Below are positions 1 to 13,708 of a DNA stretch of 64,000 nucleotides, one piece after another. Source of the stretch: Anoplopoma fimbria (Eukaryota > Chordata > Actinopteri > Perciformes > Anoplopomatidae); assembly GCF_027596085.1 (NCBI RefSeq), contig NC_072456.1, forward strand, positions 14,398,744-14,462,743. The letters are read 5' to 3'. How positions within the stretch are numbered: the first letter of the stretch is position 1; the number at the start of each line of letters is the position of its first letter. The notes under the pieces are model-generated. The model had not been told where the DNA came from and ran no database searches. It was given only the letters and a program-made list of their open reading frames with translations. The translations under genes and the position numbers were made by a program.

Positions 1-1838
1 AGTCGCTGATACAAGAACCTTGACAGTGTCCATGGCTGCTTTGAATGCCATGTGATGATGAGTGGGGGTTAACCCCAACACACAGCCCCCATCAGACACA
101 ATGAACAGATGTGCATGCTTCAGGGATGGTGTGGCTGGTAAAGCCCTGTCCAAGAAACAGCTGGTGGGATGTCTTTGTGAGTGCATCTCCAAAGCCTATA
201 GACAGAGGTGGAGAGACCCTCCCACTGTTGTCCGTGCAAACTTTACTTGAAGCGTGGCAGTGTGGGCGACTTAGTTTGGTTGTGGTGAGTGTCGAGTACA
301 TATAATGGCGGCGGCGTGGTTCCCATTCATATGGTTCTATCACTTGGACATGTTGGGCTCCTTTTCAGGGTGTTTGCTCGCTGGAACGACACAGGAGTGG
401 TGAAAGGGGTTGGTGTGTGTAGGTTGTATAAGACCTGACCCCTTGTGTGAGTTAAGGTTATAATATCTTAACCTTAGTTCTCTAAACTCAGGCGGAGCCC
501 TGTACCAGATTTTCAGCAGCAAAATGAGCTCCCTTTTATATTGTGGGATTAGTATTTATTCTGGAAGGTGTGTCCTGATTGGTCTGCCAAGTTTATGCAA
601 ATTCTAAAATAAGCACCAAATAGGTTACTTTACAACACATAGTAAGGAGACTTAAACTAATTATCTCTATTAATGCACCTCAAATCAACTCCCCCTTCAA
701 CCATCAAGCCACAGTCATATCTAATGTGGGTATAATGGGATGTTCTGCAGAAACTCTTGAGGGTACCCTTGGTTGAAGGTGGTTGTTCCTTTGGTTGGTT
801 GTTCCCTTGGTTGTAGATAAAATGATAAGTACCACCTCCCGTCACTCATGTGGGCTCAAAAGGCATCAGCTGTGGCGGACACAAATTACACCTGCTATAA
901 AGCTCAGTTGCTCTACATGTGCAATGAAATGGAGTGCAGCAATCTGGAAGTTAGACGAGTAGAGATAAGTCATAAACTTCTCAAAGGACAGTTTTCTCCT
1001 TTTTTCCCTCTTTCTTTCTATCCATCACTGTTCAGAAAAGTAGCCAGTCAGCAAAACGTGAGCCAAGGGATTACTTTGTGACAGTGTAAAGTTATGTCAC
1101 TACAAAAAAGAGGGGCATCTTGTCAGCTGTCAGCTTCTTTGTCCATTCATTCTGGTGATAGATAAAAGCAATGGGGCCTTTAACTGTACTCTATTCGCCA
1201 GTATAGGCATGATTGCACCCTATACATACAAGGGCTCCTATATGCCTGTAGGTGTACTTACACAACCTCACTGTAAGTAGAAGACGATTGATTTAACCCT
1301 GTAGTCATTTCAAAAGGATTTCTGGAGTAGGCAAGATGTTTTTCAGGGTATGGACGGACGCAATTAAGGCTGGTTTTGATGGAGGCCGTGGACTTGCATT
1401 ATTCAGAGCTCAGCCGTTGGCCCTAAGGATGCTGTCCATGTTTTACTGAAAAGCTCCTCTTTCAGGCTTTCCAGGGCATCAATTTGCTTTGAAGAGTTTT
1501 CTTGGAAGACAAGACATCCACAGCTGACCAGTTGCTACCCAACAAATTACAAAACGCTGACCAGCAAACAAAATAAAACTGACAACATTTATTTCAATTC
1601 TTGCAAAGCCTGTGGAGGAACATGGAAGTCACTACACAGTATCTGACATAGAGTTACTAAGGTTTAGGCCATTGATAATGAGTGCAATTGTTCGAAAGTT
1701 TATCAAACTAATAGGATCATTATAAATCAAGCTGACTTTTTACATTTATAGCAAAGATGCTGCTCAATTCTTTCCAGGTGTAGAATATATATCATGATAT
1801 AGAATATAACTATCAAAAGAAAAGAAAACTTTGCTCCA
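1..1838. other. non-coding stretch, no gene recognised
   Basis: Only short, overlapping ORFs occur here and none shows a recognisable domain or exon-like boundaries. Composition is mixed, with a somewhat GC-richer first 300 bases. A short direct duplication of a 'ggttggttgttccctt'-type phrase lies near 775-812. I see nothing else supportable. Confidence 0.5.
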
Positions 1839-1853
1839 ACACACAAACACACA

Positions 1854-1855
<2 letters not shown>

Positions 1856-1933
<78 letters not shown>
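1856..1933. repeat. (CA)n microsatellite, about 39 units
   Basis: An uninterrupted CA dinucleotide tract of about 78 bases. It is preceded by an imperfect CA-rich lead-in from about 1839 and followed by a second short CA run near 1960-1973. All cysteine/valine- or threonine/histidine-repeat ORFs here are translations of the tract. Long pure CA arrays are typical of fish genomes and are often length-polymorphic. Confidence 0.98.
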
Positions 1934-1935
<2 letters not shown>

Positions 1936-1979
1936 GCAAACACATGCACGCACGCAGACACACACACACACACTGCACC

Positions 1980-4900
1980 TCCTAATGGCATTTATGCTGT
2001 GATGAGGTTTATGACTAACATTACCCTTTGTTGTTTGCAAAATTTATAAAAGCAGTAGCTGTAAAAAGCTATTTTCTCCACTGATGAGGTTTTGTTTGTG
2101 AGCCTAGTCATTGAAACTGATTTCCCCACTGTCTTTGTTTCTGTGGTTCTGTGGTTCTTGTGTGTCGACTGTTCTGCCACCTCAGCAAGTGTAAGAAATC
2201 ATTGTTTGAGAGGGGCACAGCGCAAAACATGAACTCCTACAATTCGTGTGTATGTTGGATTCCGTTACAGCACTTCATTGGTGGGGACCTGATGAAGTTT
2301 TTATTCCAAAATTGTGATAAGATCATGTTGAAAGCCAGAGCTTCAAACATATGTTTACATTTTTTGTCATCCATTTTTCTCGAAACTTACAATGGCCTAG
2401 CACCTGTGCAGTGTGTGAAATACCTCAAGGCAATCGGGGGGTCCGCTTCAGTATTATGCTGAAGTCCTGCTGAGTCTCAGTAATATACAAGATTTTATGG
2501 ATGCAACTGAGCTGTACACACATGGCACAAACTTCACTAAGGCTTTTATTGTTAACAATAAGGCCACTCACACAACTGCACATTGCAACAACTACGCCCT
2601 GCAACAGAATATTCACAGCACACTTGTGTTTTCAAGGTTAAGCATTTAGCAGTTAACTGTTGCATTGGTTTAATGATCCCTTTTGAAACAGAAAAGCCAC
2701 TGTACAATGTTGTTATATCTTCTTGTTTTCTTCAGTTTTATCTGTGTTAACATACTTTGTTCTTATAAGAGCTTCATGAATACATTTGTCAAAGGCTTGG
2801 TTGGACTAACTATCAAAATATCTATGCAAATGGTCAATGACACCTCTACATTCCCTTTTATGAGCCTTCATAAATAGTGGATATTGAATTGCCTGGCATA
2901 CAGATCTGTTACATCATTCTGACATGCAGCCAAAACCCTAGGCAAAGAAATGCCTCGCTAGTGAGGCACTATATTACGCAACTGAGTTTCATGCTGCATG
3001 TTGGAGGAAATATTCATCTTCACAAATAATTTAATCTTGTGTTTTTTTTTTTTTACACCAGGTAGAAAATGGTTTCCAGTGAAATTTATCAATGTGTCAG
3101 GGTAAATTAAGTCATTTGAAGTTTGTTTCATGTTGAAATATGGTAGAATACTTCATTAGGATTAATTTTATGTTAATTCATTCATACAGAGTATATAATT
3201 ATGAAAATATCACATCCAGTTTAAAGATTAAAAATAATGATCCTGGAGCCGATTTATATGATTAGATCACTCATGGCTAGCTCGTCAATGTGGACTTGTT
3301 TCTCAGTTGTTCTGGCTGGAATCCTTGAGCTGGAGGGGATTAACTACTTAATTGAAGGATATCTGATGTGTTATTATGACATAAACCACACACCATAATG
3401 TAAATGTAATGACGATGCAAGTGTATCCCTTTTTAATATGGAACCTACATGAATAATTATTTCTAAATGGTGTTAAAAAAAAATAATATAAATAAAAAAA
3501 TATTAATAATTGTCTTTTTTATCAAATGAAAGTAAAAAAAACATCTTGGTGCAGTGCCAACATTTTGGACCGAGCCAACAACGAACTGAATAAAGCCAGA
3601 AAGTATCAATATGAAGTAAATTTGAATTAGTAAAAGTTATCTGGTTCACATAAAGTGATATATTACACAAAATAATTTTATTAATTTATTTTTCAAAAAA
3701 CAGCCTTCTCAGTGACTGACCAGACAAAATCCATCAAAGTGACTCCAACAATGTCTTATTGAAACAAGATTTCTGGGAAGTGCAGAGTAGCAACACTACA
3801 GCATTGATAATAATAATAATAATAATACAACAAACACAAAGTACAGCTGGGGCTGATAGGGAAGTCACTAGTTATGCAGGTATTTAGTCATAAAACATAA
3901 AAAATATAAAAAATACAAGATCTTGACCTGATGATGATACGTAATGATCAGTTAAGATTACCAAATTTATAACAATGACTAGACTAGAGCTAGCTCAAAG
4001 TTGAGTTCAGACAGATTAAAATGAACTAGGTCACGTTCATAATTCACAATTTTGAATTTGGAACCAAATTCAAGTTAATTTCTTCCATTTCAAACTAGTC
4101 AGATTTTATAGACATTTAATCTTTACTAGATTTATTTTCAGCATCTGGTGCTGCATTACCAGACTCAGGGACAGCTTCATACCACAGCCCATGAACTCTT
4201 AAGCTCCCAAACTCATCGATGTCTCTTTACCATTAAACTGTTACTTTTTTATTTAACTTACTTAATTCTTCTTTCAGACATTTCACTCAAACACAGAACT
4301 GTCAACCTCACGTTGTTCCCACATGAAAAGGGATCAGAGGTCATTAGGATACATCGTTTGGGAACCACGACTATCTGCACCACATTTTGTACCCATCATC
4401 TTTGATATGTTGAGATATTTTACTCTGAAATCATTCAAATATTTATAAAATGCTGCAAAAGATCAGCATTGTTGATTTGTAAAAAAAAAGTAATGGGAAA
4501 AATTATTTGAAATGAACATATAAGCAGAAGATTAGAAAGATTCCCTAAGTGGAAACTTTGAGACCTTACAATCAAAATAATGGAGGATGTAGAGAACAAT
4601 GTAGAGAACAATTAGCAAACTACACACGGTTTACTCCAAGGATAGATTCTGTTAATAAAACATTATTTCAAGCTACCCTCAAGATTTTCAAAATTACTAC
4701 TCTTACCCCATCCCAATTCAATACCCCCTCTCATACATTAAAACACCTCCTCGTTTCTTTATGTTGTTTCATTTTCGGTTTGGTTGAGTTTCGTTTATTT
4801 AGTTATTTTCTGTCATTCATAAATGTATCATGCGTGACTAAATACTTTTTTAGTCATTCGAAGCTTGCTATGTCTTATAAACAAACAATTATTCACACGT

Positions 4901-7680
4901 TCAATTAACCTTCAGTTACACAGATTTCTATAAACGGCTGCATTTTGGAAATAGAAATTGATGTTCAAAACTGGCACCACAGTGTGCTGTAGAACAAACA
5001 ACAGAGACTGCATCTAGTATATTTCTACATATATTAGTGGTGTGGACCAGGATTGCCTATTCCTATTAGTTCCATTCATTACCCACTGGAGGGAGGCCTA
5101 ATGTATCTTCTCCCCTGCCGCCGTCATAAGCCTCAGATTGGTTCTGGGTGGTCGGTGGACTGCAGCCCGCTGCAGAGGAAACATATTGAGCTTCTCCACA
5201 ACTTTACTTGGGGTCATTTCATCAAAGGAGGGGCCTTCTGATTAACTTTCTCTCAGCCTCATTGCTTTGAGTGCCCCAAATATTTTTTTTGTGGGGGGGA
5301 CAGACTCTACTGTCCCCTGATTCTGTACATTAACATTACTCTGCTCGATGAGACGATCAGAGAAAAGTCAAAGCAAATTACGTAAACAGTCATGATGGAT
5401 ATATTTTCAAAAGTAGCATCACAAAATGACAAGAAAGTACTATGACAAAGTGCAATACATGGGTTTCCATTTGGTTTGCTGTTTAGCCGTGCAGTGCCAG
5501 TTCAAAATGCGTACCTGTTCAGAGCGGTCGAATGCCTGGTCCCCGGATAAGTTGCTTGCAGGTTTGTCGAGAACCACTCAAGGCCTGCTGTGAAAACGTG
5601 CTTGACTCAGTCCCCAGAGTCCTGAAGCCCCACAGCCGCTGCTGAGGGATGGTCGTTTGGTTATAGAAAAGAACTGACATGCAAACATGATGACAGATTG
5701 TTTAATTTAGATAGGTGATGCTGCTACAGCTCCAACACAGCAGCAACTTGGTGGTCACTCAGACATCATATCTATATACATCTATATAAATAGAAAGCAT
5801 TTGTTTATTTATTTTTTATGACAGGTCTTTTTAATTATGGAGGATTCCAATTCTCACCCAAAAGTAGGGTACTCAAAGATTCAAGGATCATTTACTGTAA
5901 TTATGCAACACAGGGTTGCACAAGAAAATACATTAACCCATTTTCTACACAACAAAAACATGAGAAACAAAAAAAACAAAAAAATTCCCTCGGGCAGATA
6001 AATGGCTAATATTTGAACATTCAAAAATTCAACATCAAGTAAAAAAACAACAACATTGCCCATCAACTCTGACAGTGTTTGAGCACTAAGCATCATTGAT
6101 TCAAACAAAGAGTCTGCCTATTCTCATCCCACTAGCTAGTTTTCAGACATACATTCATTACACAACTTCAAATCAGGAAAGCATTATGGTCACATCAGGA
6201 AATTCACTCAATGCTTTATGTAAATAAGTATGTGCCATGATTTGTATTGCATTGTTTGTTTTGTTTTCCCACAGCTTTATACAATTTATAGCAATTTATT
6301 TTAAGTGGCTTCAAAATAATGATTTTCTCATTTTGGCCTTAAACTTCCTTAATGACAACCCTGTCTCCAAACTTACGTACTAAACTACAACTAAACTGCA
6401 CTCTCAAATTACCTTTCGAGGGTATTTGGAGCTTGAACCTAGAGATCGCCATCTGACAGTATAGATCTTTTTGTAACAACATAATATACATCTAGAAACA
6501 CTTAAACCCTTTGGGCAGCGAGTGTAGCAAGGGTGGGTTACCTTTCTGCAGGGTATCACCATGCTCTTGACAGCAAATGGTGTCAGCTTTAATTGGAACA
6601 AGCACAATGTAATGGTGCGTGTCAGATGGCTTCCACTGCGCCTGAGAGGAGGTATGGCTTCTAGGTTTCTCCGTGGTTGGAAGGTCAGAGAGGGAGGGGG
6701 AGATGAAAAGAAATACACAGAAATAACTAAAATTAAAGAAATACAAGCAAAAGGTTTTATTTTACTTTCATCATTGCAAATCAAAGATGATAGGAAACCT
6801 GTACATTGCTCTGCAGAGAAAGTATTATGATAAATTGCATCAAATTAAACCAACAGCTGCACTGTCAGGCTGTTTTTCTTTTACTCTTTGATTTTATACG
6901 CTTCGGCTGAAACACATTTATTTTTTGTAAATGTCATGTACGACATGATAAAAAAGCATAAAGAGAAAATAACTGGAAGAACAGAAAGAAAGAAAAAGTT
7001 GATTTTTTTTTAATGTGCTGCAAGTTAATACAAATTTTCAAAATCAAATATCAATATAGATGGAAAAGGAAAAGTGAAGTGGGACAACGTAATAAAGAGA
7101 GGAGACATGGAGTGACAAATATTTACTTCAAACTGTATCAGATATATGTATTGAAATATATTGATTGCAAATAGACTATAATACACCAAACAGTCTCGAG
7201 GGATCAAGCACTGTGCTGAGGCAAAACAGCTGTGCTCCAGGCGCCACGCCAGGTTAAACAAGAGAAACCTTATATATATATATTTGTTAACCCTAAATTC
7301 ATGAATATCTTCAAATATTTGTAGTTTCATTAATAGATATACAACCAGGAAAACCATTTTGATACCAGATTGTCTCCAATTTGTTGAGTGATTTAGTGGT
7401 TTTATTGGATAGCAGAAATATCAGCAAAACTGTTTTCACATTACTTCTCTCTGTTGAGAATGTAATGTAGAGATTCACAATGTTTGAATCAAAATATAAG
7501 AAATGGAAAAGTCCCCTTTTGTATCTGGTGGACACCACAAATACATAATACAGTCATAAATTAGGGGGACAATTGTTTCACATATCTCACAATGCCAATT
7601 AAACCAAAATAAAACAGGTAAGAATAGCTGTGACCACATACATTATGCATCCATTAGTGCATACATTTACAAACATACAC
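1980..7680. other. AT-rich non-coding DNA, no gene recognised
   Basis: AT-rich sequence with poly-A/T runs, for example around 3470-3540. Short ORFs here have no family resemblance. I looked for paired splice signals around longer open frames and found no convincing exon. A slightly GC-richer pocket at about 5040-5650 is unexplained. Confidence 0.45.
3807..3827. repeat. (TAA)n microsatellite
   Basis: A pure trinucleotide run of about seven AAT/TAA units in AT-rich DNA. Confidence 0.9.
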
Positions 7681-7689
7681 AATCTGACA

Positions 7690-8200
7690 AACACTTGGCC
7701 TCCGTGAGGCGTAATAATAAATCCCACTTATTTTCTTGGCAGGACCCTCCCTGCACAGCCAATTGAGGCAGAGGCGATTGGTTAAGTTAAGGCATTGACC
7801 TTGAGTAGTTAGGGTCAGGATAGCCCATTTGTCAGGGCATTGGACCGGAACAATCAGGTTACCTGTAACTTGGCTAGCATGGATGCCTGGCCAATCCTAG
7901 CGCTTGAATATTACACAGAGCGGGTCTTGCCAGGAGAAACTGTGGGTTTCCTAACAACGCCTCCATGAGTTATAAAAAGCAGCAGGCCTAAAATCTAGCG
8001 GGGTATGCAAACAGCAAGCAATGAATGAGTTTTCCATGTTACATAAAATCGTTCAGAAGATAGGCACCTCTTTCTTATATGCCACTCTGACTGCCACATC
8101 CCTTTTTGCCAATTGGTACAAACACAAACACACACATTCACACAATTTCAGACTCCTAGGGCGAAAACTGTGGCCGCCCTAACGTGAGGAATTTTTTTGA
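7690..8200. repeat. interspersed-repeat-like block, unclassified
   Basis: This block is GC-richer than its flanks. It contains the phrase 'gattggttaagttaaggca' followed by 'ttgacc' and 'gtagttagggt', which I associate with dispersed teleost repeats. I find no terminal inverted repeats, coding sequence or Pol III boxes. The repeat call rests on recollection of similar fish sequence, so it is tentative and the borders are approximate. Confidence 0.3.
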
Positions 8201-10018
8201 CCTACCGACCTAGGGACTTAGCTATAGAGCTACTGGTTGCATCTAATGCAGGTTACATGTTACAGAGGATTTCTCTGTAAAGAGACACAGCTGTAATTTT
8301 AATATTCCTGAAACTAAATTAAAATGTTCTCATTGACATTCAGTAATATAGCAGCAAACAACTATTTGCAATGTAAAGATATAGCTGTGTAATGTATAAA
8401 TGAGCAGAGAATGGTTCCTCTTCCTCAGTTTGTGTTGTAATCTGAGTTTCTCTGTGTTTTGTTTACATAGCTGGGCCGGCCTTGTGGGTACCTTTGATGG
8501 CATGTAATGCATGTCAGCATGCCCCACTGACTAGCTCATGGTTGTCGCTCTGCAATGCTCTCATACATCGATTACAGCTAACAGCATTGTTGCTCCCATT
8601 CATGTTAACACTGTTAGCTCTGTCAAAACTATTACCGTTGTTTGCTCTGTTAACACGGTTTGCACCGTAAGCTGCCAGCTGCCAGTTCAGACGTTGCCAT
8701 GATCAAAGCTATTGCTCTCAATTTGGAGTTGAGCACCTTTAAGGCACAAAAGAGACATGTTAGCCGCGAAGCAAGTTTCTCTTACTGTAGGCCTTCTTGC
8801 ACACATTCTTTAGCTTGGAAGCAGTCTTGTAGCTGATTTCTTCCTTTATTGAAAAACTAAAAACCTGCCAAATAACCAAAATACTGATTGTGTTAATTTT
8901 GTTTGAGCCCATCTCGTCAGCAACACCATTTTATAATTTGCAACTGTTTATTAGATTCTCAGTCTCTATTGAAAACATAAAACAGTCATGATGCACTGAG
9001 CAGTGTTTGTTTCCCTTCTGTTTGAACAGCTGTGTAACTGTTATTTGAAGGTCGTATACATTTAGGGACACAAAAAGTCTGGCAGCCTGATCTTCTTTAT
9101 ACCACTTGTACTTTAGTTAGGATTCTGCTCACATGCAACATGCATAAATGATCTTAAGTAAGCTTGAGCTTGTGAACTTGATTTAATGTTAGAAATAATA
9201 GATCACAGCAAGAATTTTGACTTCATCAATTTGATTCATCTGTTACTTCTGATGGTAATAACTGACGCGGTGGATGCTGAGCTGTTGCGTCAGAGGGGTA
9301 GTGATGAAAATATCTGGCAAACGGAGGAACTAGAAAAAAAATTCCAGCAGATGACTAAATCATGAACACATGAGGACACAGGCAGTTTGCAAGGACTGGC
9401 ACTGGGATGATCACACTTTGAAACTCATCTCTCTTATAAATTCCTGCAACTTGTAACTATCATTCTGTCTTGACATATGTGATTGTACATTGTGATTGGG
9501 CTGTCAGGTACACAGCTCCCTGTGAAGCTTTGGTCGGGCAGAAAGTTTTAAAGAGTCCACTGGGTGTCACTCTTTAGTTTTGGCTTTGAGATTCACAGCA
9601 TCAAGACCCATCCTTATCATGGAAGGATTACACACAACTGTAAATACAGCATCTTCATTATAGAGCTGTTACTTACAGTGACAATTCTGTGTCATTTTTT
9701 CACCCGAACTAATAATTAGCACAGTTTCTGGTACAGCAGGATCAGACACCACACGGCTGTGACACGTGTATTGGAAATACTGTGCTGCTACAATTACACT
9801 TGCTGAGACTGCTATAAAAACAGTAATTTTTTTACCAAGCTGATATAATATTACAATTTTGGCTAGAGTGATAAAAAAATTATATAATAACTTGAATAAT
9901 TTGTCTTCTCTGAATTTACAGGGAGAGTGATGAAGTAATACTGTACATCAGCTGAGAGAGACAACACTTATTTTACACTATTTAGCTCTAAAAAAATCTG
10001 CTGCATTAATGCAGGATC
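8201..10018. other. non-coding stretch, no gene recognised
   Basis: Mixed AT-rich DNA with no supported exon, RNA gene or repeat boundary. The segment 8570-8660 repeats a loose 'ctgttaac'-type phrase several times, but not regularly enough to call a tandem array. Confidence 0.45.
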
Positions 10019-11291
10019 TTAAAGGAAAAGTGTGTAAGATTTTGGAAAATTATATATTATGTATATAAACATACAATATATTTACAAATGGAATACAATA
10101 TGCAAAACTATGTTTTCATTAATGTATAATGACTTGAAATTAAGAATTGTTATGTTTTATTTAGCTTAGAAAAAGCTTTTTATATCTAATTAGGGACTGG
10201 GTCCTCTTCCATGGAGTCAGCTGTGTTGCGCTACCTTGTTTCCACAGCAGCCAAGCAAGGGCAAACACTTACGAACACTGGGTCTAGCTAGTGCTCTTCG
10301 CGTTTTTTGGCATTACCTAAAGGTCGGGGTGGCTACCAAAACTCGGTGTTAAACATGCCCCGGATTATTAAATATCGTAGTATTGATAAGCTCAAACCTT
10401 ACTGGTGCTTTTTTTGAGTACTTTTTCATGTTTTGGTATAATTTAATATCACGCTGAAGCAAGCATTTCCACTGCTTTCTCAGTCGGGCTTAGCTCCTGC
10501 AACTACACACACACACAGAGACAAGCACACACACACAATGCGTCAACGAGCAGAGAGGCGCCAGTGGTGACTGAACCATGTGAAGTGAAGTTACTGCAAT
10601 AAAACATTTGTGAGTAAAGAAACAGTATTTTATCTTTATATGTTTAGCAAGGATGGACACGAAACAAAAGTGAAACCTAATTCAATTTGCCGCTCTCATC
10701 CATCGTCGCTATGTTTTCACAAGCACAGCGCGCAAAATCGTCCAAAGGCTTTTTTCTAACAATGCTGAAACAGAAGCTGTCCGTCTGAAGTCTTACTGTT
10801 TTACTTAGTTTTTTCCTGTAAACGTCCCTGCTCGCTGAGACAAAGCAGACAGTAGGACAGAGGACAGGAGGAATGACTGATACAATCTGATTTCTGTGTT
10901 CTTCATTATTGATTATAACTATTGATAAACTAATTTATATTTGTTTCCATCGAGATATGAATGCCTTTAGTTAGTGACTTTGCTGTCGTGCTCTATAAAC
11001 AATATTTAGTTATATCTAAATTATAAATAACTTTTAATCCTGTTCTGAAGTTATTTCGGTAAAGTAGGTAAAGTAACCATTTAGTCATGCAAATGTATTG
11101 AGTATTGATAAAAGCAGCTCCTTGAAGTTATAAAATATAGAACCTCTAAAGTACCTGTCCCTATACCTAAAGGGCCACCATAGTTCTCAGACACGCTTGG
11201 AAAGGGAGGGGTGGGCTGAGGGTCATATTGTTGCTTGCAATCTGCAACCTAACCACTAGATGCCCCTAAATCTCACACGCTGTTCCGTTAA
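10019..11291. mobile_element. non-autonomous DNA transposon with 24-bp TIRs, interrupted
   Basis: The left end begins 'ttaaaggaaaagtgtgtaag' at 10019. The right end (11268-11291) is its reverse complement with four mismatches over 24 bases. Internal phrases at 10190-10320 and 11174-11290 resemble a short repeat common in percomorph fish. In such copies the two segments normally adjoin; here about 840 bases separate them (see the nested insertion). No transposase is encoded. The flanking 8-mers do not match clearly, so I cannot assign a superfamily. A shorter relative with similar ends lies at 24299-24472. Confidence 0.6.
10324..11163. mobile_element. nested insertion flanked by 10-bp direct repeat
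   Basis: The 10-mer 'tacctaaagg' occurs at 10314-10323 and again at 11164-11173, exactly bracketing about 840 bases that split the surrounding TIR element. This is what a target-site duplication looks like. The insert has no ORF of note, no obvious inverted termini and no terminal poly-A. Its first 120 bases include 'ttgagtactttttcatg', and it carries two short CA-rich runs near 10508-10540. It may be a non-autonomous element or a terminally eroded one; the family is unknown. Confidence 0.55.
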
Positions 11292-12535
11292 AAGATTTAA
11301 TTACATTTAATGAAGATGCAGCTTTGCAATGGTGTATGCAGTATCAAGACAAGACAGATAACATAAACTATAGACGAGCTACAATTTAAGCAGTTCTTGA
11401 AGCAGAGGGTAATAAAATTCATATTTTCCTGGCAATGAAATGGATGCAGTGATGTGCTGTTTGCTCTAGTTACTCGTTTTTCTCCTATGCCTCCAAGTTC
11501 CCTTGCAGGAACAGGCGTTTAGCCTCTGTGCCTCATGTTTCCTGAGTCTATGACAGCTCGCTACGCAACACTGCTGTGGGAGTAACTCTTGCTTGGACCT
11601 TAGCACCCTGGAGACCTTCCACTGCAGGGCATACAGGCAGATAAGAGGAGGATGCTGTATGTACAGTAGATATACTGTATATTCTGCAGACAAATCTTGC
11701 AGACGGACCGATAAATGGTTCTTCTTGCAAACAGCTTGTTGCTTGCAGAGGTGTGGGTGTTGAAGTGTGAGTTAGGACTAAGAAAGGGGGAGAGCAGGAA
11801 AAAAATAGAGGGGAGTGGGAGTGTTGCATCATGCTGTGATGAGCTTTGATGAGTGTCTCAGACTCGACATTCAACTCAGATACAGGGGGATAACAACAGA
11901 AGAGGAGACTGCAAATCAAAAAGATCTCGATCAAAACAAACCTTTGCGGCTGGTGTGTGATGTGAAACATTGTTAGTCTGTTGTGAGACCAATCCAAAAT
12001 ATGTTTGGCACCACAAGCTGCTCCCATTAACCATGGAAGCATGACAGAGAATGACTGAAGGCTGACGGTGTGTGGCCCAACTTGTTTTAGTTTTCTAAAG
12101 GAAACTAGTGGATGCAATTTAACCATCAGAGACCTGGAGCATAATTGCTTCCTTTCTTTTGAAAGTATGTACACACATTCGTTTAGGTTCATCAAGGTTG
12201 ACGGACAACAGCGTTGATGATGCTTAGTATGAGCACTTGAGGCTAAACAGCAGCGTGCTGGGCTGTCTTGGAGATTATTTCTCTGTGTCTGATTAGGTGC
12301 TCAGATGACTCAGTGAGTGTGTGTCCGTGTTTTTGTGTTTGTCCAATTTTTCCAAAGGTTGAACAACATCCATAGAGCACATAATTTTTAATAGAAACTT
12401 GAAATGCAATTAGTAAGTAGTATTAGCAAGGTAAGAAGACCTGGGCTGAATATAGCCTAGACTAAACTAGAATCCATGGTCACTCAAGACAGTATTGTAA
12501 TAACAGGAGACTCAAAGTGTTGTGTCTGACATAGC
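11292..12535. other. non-coding stretch with a chance 215-codon ORF
   Basis: The minus strand has an open frame of 215 codons (11548-12195), the longest in the window outside the retrotransposon. It has no recognisable domain, no low-complexity bias and no splice context. An open frame of that size is expected occasionally by chance in 64 kb. I see no repeat boundary here. Confidence 0.4.
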
Positions 12536-12539
12536 GGAT

Positions 12540-13110
12540 GACAAAGCCCAGGACAGGAGGACTCTACAGTGGGTTATTAAAACCTTCCATAACGTCAGCT
12601 GTCCATATGCTCACACACTCTTCTTCCAGAGAACACATCAACCCTGTCCTCCAAAACCTCCAAGGGCTCCCTATAGAACATCGCATCAATTTCAGACTTC
12701 TCCTCATCACCTACAAAGCTCTCAATAACATGGCCCCCTCCTTACTATCCACACTCCTTCAATGGCACACTCTGATTGACAACTTCTAACCTCCTCATGC
12801 CCACAACAAAACCAAGCACCAAATGTGGGGTGACAGGGCATTTTCTGCTGCTGGCCCGCCCTATGGAACTCTCTTCCCAATCACATCTGGACTTCAGATT
12901 GATTCCTTTACTTCAAAAAATCACTTAGAAAACACCATTTCAAGTCTGCTTTTAATGTCTAACCATTTTACTTGTCTTTTTCTATGATGTATGTTTTTAA
13001 ATATTTCTCTCTATTTTATCTCCTTTGTACAGTGTCTGAGTTTTTTAAAATGCGCTTGTTAAATAAAATGCATTATTAATAATAATATTATTACTATTAA
13101 TAATAATGAT
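12540..13110 (+). pseudogene. 3' end of a non-LTR retrotransposon (L2/CR1-type ORF2 C-terminus)
   Basis: Translation of 12615-12780 gives a conserved post-RT segment. Its key phrases are 'LQGLPIEHRINFRLLLITYK' and 'ALNNMAPSLLSTLL', matching the well-known LxxLPVxxRIxFKxLLxTYKALxxxAPxYL pattern. A second conserved block follows at about 12834-12945 in another frame ('RAFSAAGPPLWNSLP'), typical of the C-terminus of fish L2/CR1 LINEs. The frame change and stops show the copy is dead. A TAA-rich tail near 13060-13110 resembles the short-repeat 3' terminus of this class. The 5' part, including the RT catalytic core, is absent. Orientation is plus. Clade assignment below L2/CR1 is uncertain. Confidence 0.75.
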
Positions 13111-13224
13111 ATTTTTTGGTACCCAGCTACCAAGCATCAGTGATCTTAGGGAGGTGATAGCTAAGAGTCCAAAGGACATGTAAAGACAACACCCACCTCA
13201 GCAACGTGTCCTCAGTTACTACAA

Positions 13225-13530
13225 AAGTCCCTTTTTGTGCATCTTGTCCAATCCCACCTCAAAACCATCACTGACCTAATCCTGGACCCTCTGCTGTTCA
13301 CCTACAATGTAGATGATGCAGTCAACATGGCCGTTCATTTCATTATACAGCATCTGGACTCCTCAGGAACCTATGCCAGGATCCTTTATGTCGACTTCAG
13401 CTCTACCTTCAATAATATCATCATCTCAGGTCTTTTGCTGGACAAGCTCCCCCAGCTGCATGAGCCTGACTCTACCTACAGGCGGATAACAGATTTCCTG
13501 CCTGACAGGAAGCAGCACATGAAGCAACAC
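13225..13530 (+). pseudogene. LINE reverse-transcriptase fragment (CR1/jockey-type)
   Basis: The reading frame from 13237 gives recognisable RT fingers/palm sequence. 'VDDAVNMAVHFIIQHLDSSG' is followed by 'TYARILYVDFSSTFNNII', the motif-A region with its aspartate in the 'VDFSS' context, then 'PDSTYRRITDFLPDRKQHMK'. Compared with family members, the stretch between 'LLFTY' and 'VDDAV' has lost a few residues. The conserved sequence stops shortly after 13520, before the YADD catalytic box. A different portion of what appears to be the same family, downstream of YADD, lies at 52135-52735. It is inactive and 5'- and 3'-truncated. Confidence 0.75.
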
Positions 13531-13708
13531 CTCCCCCCCAACCCTCATTACCCCATAGACACCTTATATTTACATCCTCACATCTGTCTGTACGTGATAC
13601 ATTATACACACATCTTTGGGACTTTATCTCTGTGAAATTGCGTACTCTTGAAATAACAGAACCAAACCACCAATAGAAAAAGGACCAGTAATTGCAAAGT
13701 ACATACAT

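Noticed and set aside
1727..2049. Cysteine/valine and threonine/histidine repeat ORFs
   Set aside because: They are translations of the CA microsatellite.
11548..12195. Minus-strand 215-codon ORF, the longest outside the retrotransposon
   Set aside because: No domain, no splice context, unremarkable composition; a chance open frame of this size is plausible in 64 kb of six-frame translation.
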